Assembly: GCF_900100045.1 (NCBI RefSeq)
Contig: NZ_FNEA01000007.1
Coordinates: 62,001 to 126,000 of the forward strand
Reading direction: 5' to 3'
Origin: Paracoccus denitrificans
GTDB lineage: Bacteria; Pseudomonadota; Alphaproteobacteria; Rhodobacterales; Rhodobacteraceae
DNA: 64,000 bases
Below are positions 61,069 to 64,000 of this stretch, piece after piece. The translations under genes and the position numbers were made by a program. The notes beneath the pieces are model-generated. The model was not told where the DNA came from. It did not search any database and was given only the letters and a program-made list of their open reading frames with translations. Numbering within the stretch: position 1 is the first letter of the stretch; each line of letters starts with the position of its first letter.

Positions 61069-63114
61069 ATGGCAATGCCCGGAAAATCCTCTCATGCGCC
61101 TAGCCGCCTGCTGCTGGCGCTGCTGACACTGATCCTGCTGGCCCTGCCGGCGCGGCCCGAGCCGCTTGCCGCCCCCGATGCGGCACTGGCGCAGGCGCTG
61201 TTCGGCGCGGACGGGCCGGTGGTGCTGGACCGCCGCGAAACGCCGGTGCCGGGCTGGGGGGTCAGCCGCGACGGCCGGATGCTGGGCGTGATCGGCTCGA
61301 CCTGGGAGATCGCGGCGACCACCGGCTATTCCGGCAAGCCGCTGGACGTGCTGGTCGCGGTCACGCCGCAGGGCGTGATCGCCGGCGCCAGACTGGTGCG
61401 CCAGACCGAGCCGGTGCTGAGCCTTGGCATTTCCGAAGCGCATATCGCCGCCTATGTGGACGGGTTTCGCGGCGTCGATCTGTCGCAGGGCGAAGGGCAG
61501 GGACGGGCGCTGCCCGACGTGATCTCGCGCGCCACGGTTTCGACCGGGGTGATCCGCGACGGCATCCTGCGCAGCGCCCGGGTGCTGGCGCAGGCGCAGG
61601 GGCTGGGTGGCGGCGGCATCGACCGGGTCGGCTATCGCCCCGCGACATGGGCCGATCTGCTGGCCGAGGGGGCATTCGGCCATGCGCTGGTCTCGATGGC
61701 CGATGCGGCGCGCGCCTTCGCGGGTGCCAAGGTGCCGGTCGAGCCTTCGGACGCGCCGTTCCTGGACCTTTACGCCGGGCTGATCGACCCGCCGACCGTC
61801 GGCCGCAACCTGTTGGGCGCGCAGGACTTCACCGCCGCGGCAGGCGCGCTGCAACCCGGTCAGGCGCTGGTCGCGGTGCTGTCGCGCGGCCTTTACAGCC
61901 CGCGCGGCACGGAATGGCGCCGCTCGGGCCGGTTCGAGCGCATCGCCTTTGAACAGGGCGCGTTGCGGATCGAACCGGACGACGGCGATTTCGTCATGGT
62001 CGAGAAGCTTGCCCTGCCCGATGCGCCGGCCTTCAAGGAAATCAGCCTGTTTCGGCTGAACATCGACCCCCTGGCCGGCGGCATCGACCCGCGCCGGCCC
62101 TTCGACCTGGTGGTGACCGCGACCCGGCCGCTTGCCGCGGGGGACGAGGCCGCGCTGCCCATCCGCGCCACCATCCGCCTGCCCGAAGCCTATGCCGTCG
62201 CCGAGGCCCCCGCCGTTCCGCTGTGGCAGGAGTTCTGGCTGAAGAAGATCCCCGGCATCGCCGTGGTCGCGGCCATGCTGTTCGTGCTGGCGCTGATCCT
62301 GTTCGGGCAAGAGGCGCTGGTGCGCCGGCCGATGCTGTGGCGGCGGGTGCGGCTGGGCTTTCTGGCCACGACGCTGGTGGTGCTGGGCTGGGGGCTGAAC
62401 GGCCAGCTTTCGGTGGTGCAGGTGGTGGCCTTCCTGAACGCGCTGTTGTCCGGCTTTCGCTGGGAGACGTTCCTGATCGAGCCGATCATCTTCCTGATCT
62501 GGTCCGCCGTCGCCTTGGGCCTGCTGTTCTGGGGCCGCGGCGTGTTCTGCGGCTGGCTGTGCCCCTTTGGCGCGCTGCAAGAGCTGGCCAATGCCGCTGC
62601 GCAGCGGCTGGGGGTGCGGCAGATCGCCGTGCCGCAGGCCCTGCACGAACGGCTCTGGGTGATCAAGTACACGCTTTTCGTCGCCATCGTCGCGCTCAGC
62701 TTCTACAGCATGGAGCAGGCGCTGATCCTGGCCGAGGTCGAGCCGTTCAAGACGGTGATCTCGATGCGCTTCCTGCGCGCCTGGCCCTTCGTGCTGTTCG
62801 CCTTGGCGGTGCTGGCGGGCGGATTGTTCATCGAGCGGTTCTATTGCCGCTACCTGTGCCCTCTGGGGGCGGGGCTGGCGATCCCGGCCAAGCTGAAGAT
62901 CTTCGACTGGCTGCGCCGCCGCCCGCAATGCGGCCGCGAATGCCGGCTGTGCGAGACGAAATGCACTGTCGGCGCCATCGACCCCCTGGGCCGGATCAAT
63001 CCCAACGAATGCGTGCTGTGCCTGCGCTGCCAGGTGGTGATGAACGACCCCGGCACCTGCCCGGTGCTGAAGCGCCGCGCCCGCAGCGCCGCCCCGACCG
63101 GAGATGCGCCATGA
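61069..63114 (+). CDS. nirI: NosR/NirI-family membrane flavo-iron-sulfur protein NirI
   Basis: A 681 aa inner-membrane protein needed for nir expression or NirS activity. Hydrophobic segment about 13-29, periplasmic FMN-binding domain about 75-180 with a likely flavinylation threonine (Thr156 in SRATVSTGVI), several helices from about 400 to 610, and cytoplasmic CGWLCPFGALQ and CRYLCPLGAG motifs. The C-terminal 4Fe-4S pair is in CGRECRLCETKC and CVLCLRCQV. The ATG at 61069 or 61075 is likely; the frame extends into the NNR box if read further upstream. Confidence 0.92.
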   Translation: MAMPGKSSHAPSRLLLALLTLILLALPARPEPLAAPDAALAQALFGADGPVVLDRRETPVPGWGVSRDGRMLGVIGSTWEIAATTGYSGKPLDVLVAVTPQGVIAGARLVRQTEPVLSLGISEAHIAAYVDGFRGVDLSQGEGQGRALPDVISRATVSTGVIRDGILRSARVLAQAQGLGGGGIDRVGYRPATWADLLAEGAFGHALVSMADAARAFAGAKVPVEPSDAPFLDLYAGLIDPPTVGRNLLGAQDFTAAAGALQPGQALVAVLSRGLYSPRGTEWRRSGRFERIAFEQGALRIEPDDGDFVMVEKLALPDAPAFKEISLFRLNIDPLAGGIDPRRPFDLVVTATRPLAAGDEAALPIRATIRLPEAYAVAEAPAVPLWQEFWLKKIPGIAVVAAMLFVLALILFGQEALVRRPMLWRRVRLGFLATTLVVLGWGLNGQLSVVQVVAFLNALLSGFRWETFLIEPIIFLIWSAVALGLLFWGRGVFCGWLCPFGALQELANAAAQRLGVRQIAVPQALHERLWVIKYTLFVAIVALSFYSMEQALILAEVEPFKTVISMRFLRAWPFVLFALAVLAGGLFIERFYCRYLCPLGAGLAIPAKLKIFDWLRRRPQCGRECRLCETKCTVGAIDPLGRINPNECVLCLRCQVVMNDPGTCPVLKRRARSAAPTGDAP

Positions 63115-64000
63115 ACCGCCGCCGCTTCCTGCTGCTGACCGCCTGTGCCGCGCTGCCCGGCACGGCACGGGCCGCGACCGAGGAATGGCAGGGCCGCGCC
63201 ATGGGGGCCGATGTCACGTTGCGGCTGCATGGCGCGAGCCCGGTGCAGGCGCGCGGCTTCTTTGCCGAGGCGGCGCGGCTGCTGGCCCATGTCGAGAACC
63301 TGTTCTCGCTGCATCGCGATTCGGACCTCGTGCGGCTGAACCGCGACGGGCGGCTGCGTTTTCCCGCCGCCGGCATGGTCGAGCTGCTGGCCCTGTCCGA
63401 CCGGCTGCACCGCGCCACCGGCGGCGCATTCGACCCGACCGTGCAGCCGCTGTGGCTGGCGCGGGCGCGGGGCGAGGACGAGGCCACGGCCCGCGCCCTG
63501 GCAGGCTGGCAGGCGGTCGACTGGTCGCAGGCCGAGGTCCGGCTGACCCGTCCCGGCATGGCGCTGACCTTCAACGGCCTCGCGCAGGGCTGGGCCGCCG
63601 ACCGGCTGGCCGAGGCGGCCGCGCGCCATGACCTGGCCGAGCTTCTGATCGACGCGGGCGAGATCCGGGCGCTGGGCGTGCGGGACTGGCGCGTGGGGCT
63701 GGCCGATGCCGCGGGGCGCGAGCACCGCCGCATCCGGTTGCGCGACCGTGCGGTGGCGACATCTTCGCCCGGCGGCACGCTGATCGGGCCGCATGGCCTG
63801 CCGCATATCGTCGCACCGGGTGGCGGGGTGCCGCTTTGGGACACGATCTCGGTCAGTGCGGACAGCGCGGCGCTGGCGGACGGGCTTTCGACCGCGCTTT
63901 GCCTGATGCCGCCCAAGGCCGCCTGCGCCGCGATGGCACGTCTGCCGGGCTGCCGTATCGAGCTGGCGATCGCCGCGCAGGACGCGGAATTTCCGGACAA
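63111..64000 (+). CDS. nirX: ApbE-like FAD:protein FMN transferase NirX, partial
   Basis: Visible for 296 codons before the right edge. It starts MNRRRFLLLTACAALPGTAR, a twin-arginine-style export signal. The ApbE domain follows: AMGADVTLRLHGASPVQARG, VENLFSLHRDSDLVRLNRDG, GGAFDPTVQPLW, TFNGLAQGWAADRLAEA and LIDAGEIRALG. It should attach FMN to threonine on a partner, most likely NirI, whose stop codon overlaps its ATG (ATGA). The C-terminus, with TALCLMPP, is nearly complete. Confidence 0.93.
   Translation, partial: MNRRRFLLLTACAALPGTARAATEEWQGRAMGADVTLRLHGASPVQARGFFAEAARLLAHVENLFSLHRDSDLVRLNRDGRLRFPAAGMVELLALSDRLHRATGGAFDPTVQPLWLARARGEDEATARALAGWQAVDWSQAEVRLTRPGMALTFNGLAQGWAADRLAEAAARHDLAELLIDAGEIRALGVRDWRVGLADAAGREHRRIRLRDRAVATSSPGGTLIGPHGLPHIVAPGGGVPLWDTISVSADSAALADGLSTALCLMPPKAACAAMARLPGCRIELAIAAQDAEFPD

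Noticed and set aside
61015..63168. A 717-codon frame antisense to nirI
   Set aside because: The product is rich in Gln, Arg and His with no domain; nirI is well supported on the other strand.

Overview
The window is a gene-dense, high-GC chromosomal segment of an alphaproteobacterium, most likely a Paracoccus close to P. denitrificans or P. pantotrophus. The main evidence is a complete nirS-E-C-F-DL-G-H-J-N cluster divergent from nirI-nirX. Its NirS precursor is 596 residues and keeps the heme-ligand residues described for Paracoccus cytochrome cd1 (mature His17 and Tyr25). The NNR-type box lies in the nirS/nirI gap and nirD and nirL are fused. An oxygen-dependent (CobG/CobN type) cobalamin pathway also fits Rhodobacterales. 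I saw no insertion sequence, prophage, CRISPR array, tRNA or rRNA.

Layout. 1-7.9 kb: a 3-hydroxybutyryl-CoA dehydrogenase running off the left edge, etfBA, a PduO-type adenosyltransferase with a HIG1-like membrane protein, an SDR oxidoreductase, parC, a small secreted peptide, and a cytochrome c'/cytochrome b pair. 8.2-25.2 kb: the cobalamin block. One cobalamin riboswitch (about 21.6 kb) precedes a long minus-strand run, DUF1636-cobW-cobN-cobG-cobH-cobI-cobJ, then, past an inverted cobK, cobL-cobE-cobM-cobB-cobF and an unknown 102-residue ORF. cobO and a DUF1801 gene lie on the opposite strand. A second riboswitch (about 25.1 kb) precedes cbtB-cbtA, a histidine-rich anchored protein and bluB. 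25.2-49.4 kb: housekeeping genes, including leuC and leuD separated by an opposed membrane-protein gene, rsfS-rlmH, a LOG-family gene, dapD, a lytic transglycosylase, gpmI-envC-ctpA-rppH, rlmN, an IalB-like protein, a type III asparaginase, a TauE/SafE permease, tal-DUF484-xerC and priA. 49.5-51.7 kb: katG with an AT-rich upstream island. 51.9-64 kb: the cytochrome cd1 nitrite reductase locus, with nirX running off the right edge.

How it fits together. The cob and nir blocks both consume precorrin-2. NirE makes it for heme d1 and could also feed cobalamin synthesis, because no separate cobA is present in the cob block. CbtBA probably brings in cobalt, BluB makes the lower ligand, CobNW handle cobalt insertion, and two unrelated adenosyltransferases finish or salvage the coenzyme. 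NirX (an ApbE-type flavin transferase) probably flavinylates NirI.

The most unusual features are: a short dispersed repeat (consensus about GCATGRGTATTTGGRRAACG) present seven times, once translated in frame inside cobG; an rsfS gene with no ATG, GTG or TTG that restores the family N-terminus, apparently starting at CTG behind GGAGG; cobK and cobL start codons that overlap head to head; and the histidine-rich membrane-tethered protein in the second B12 regulon.
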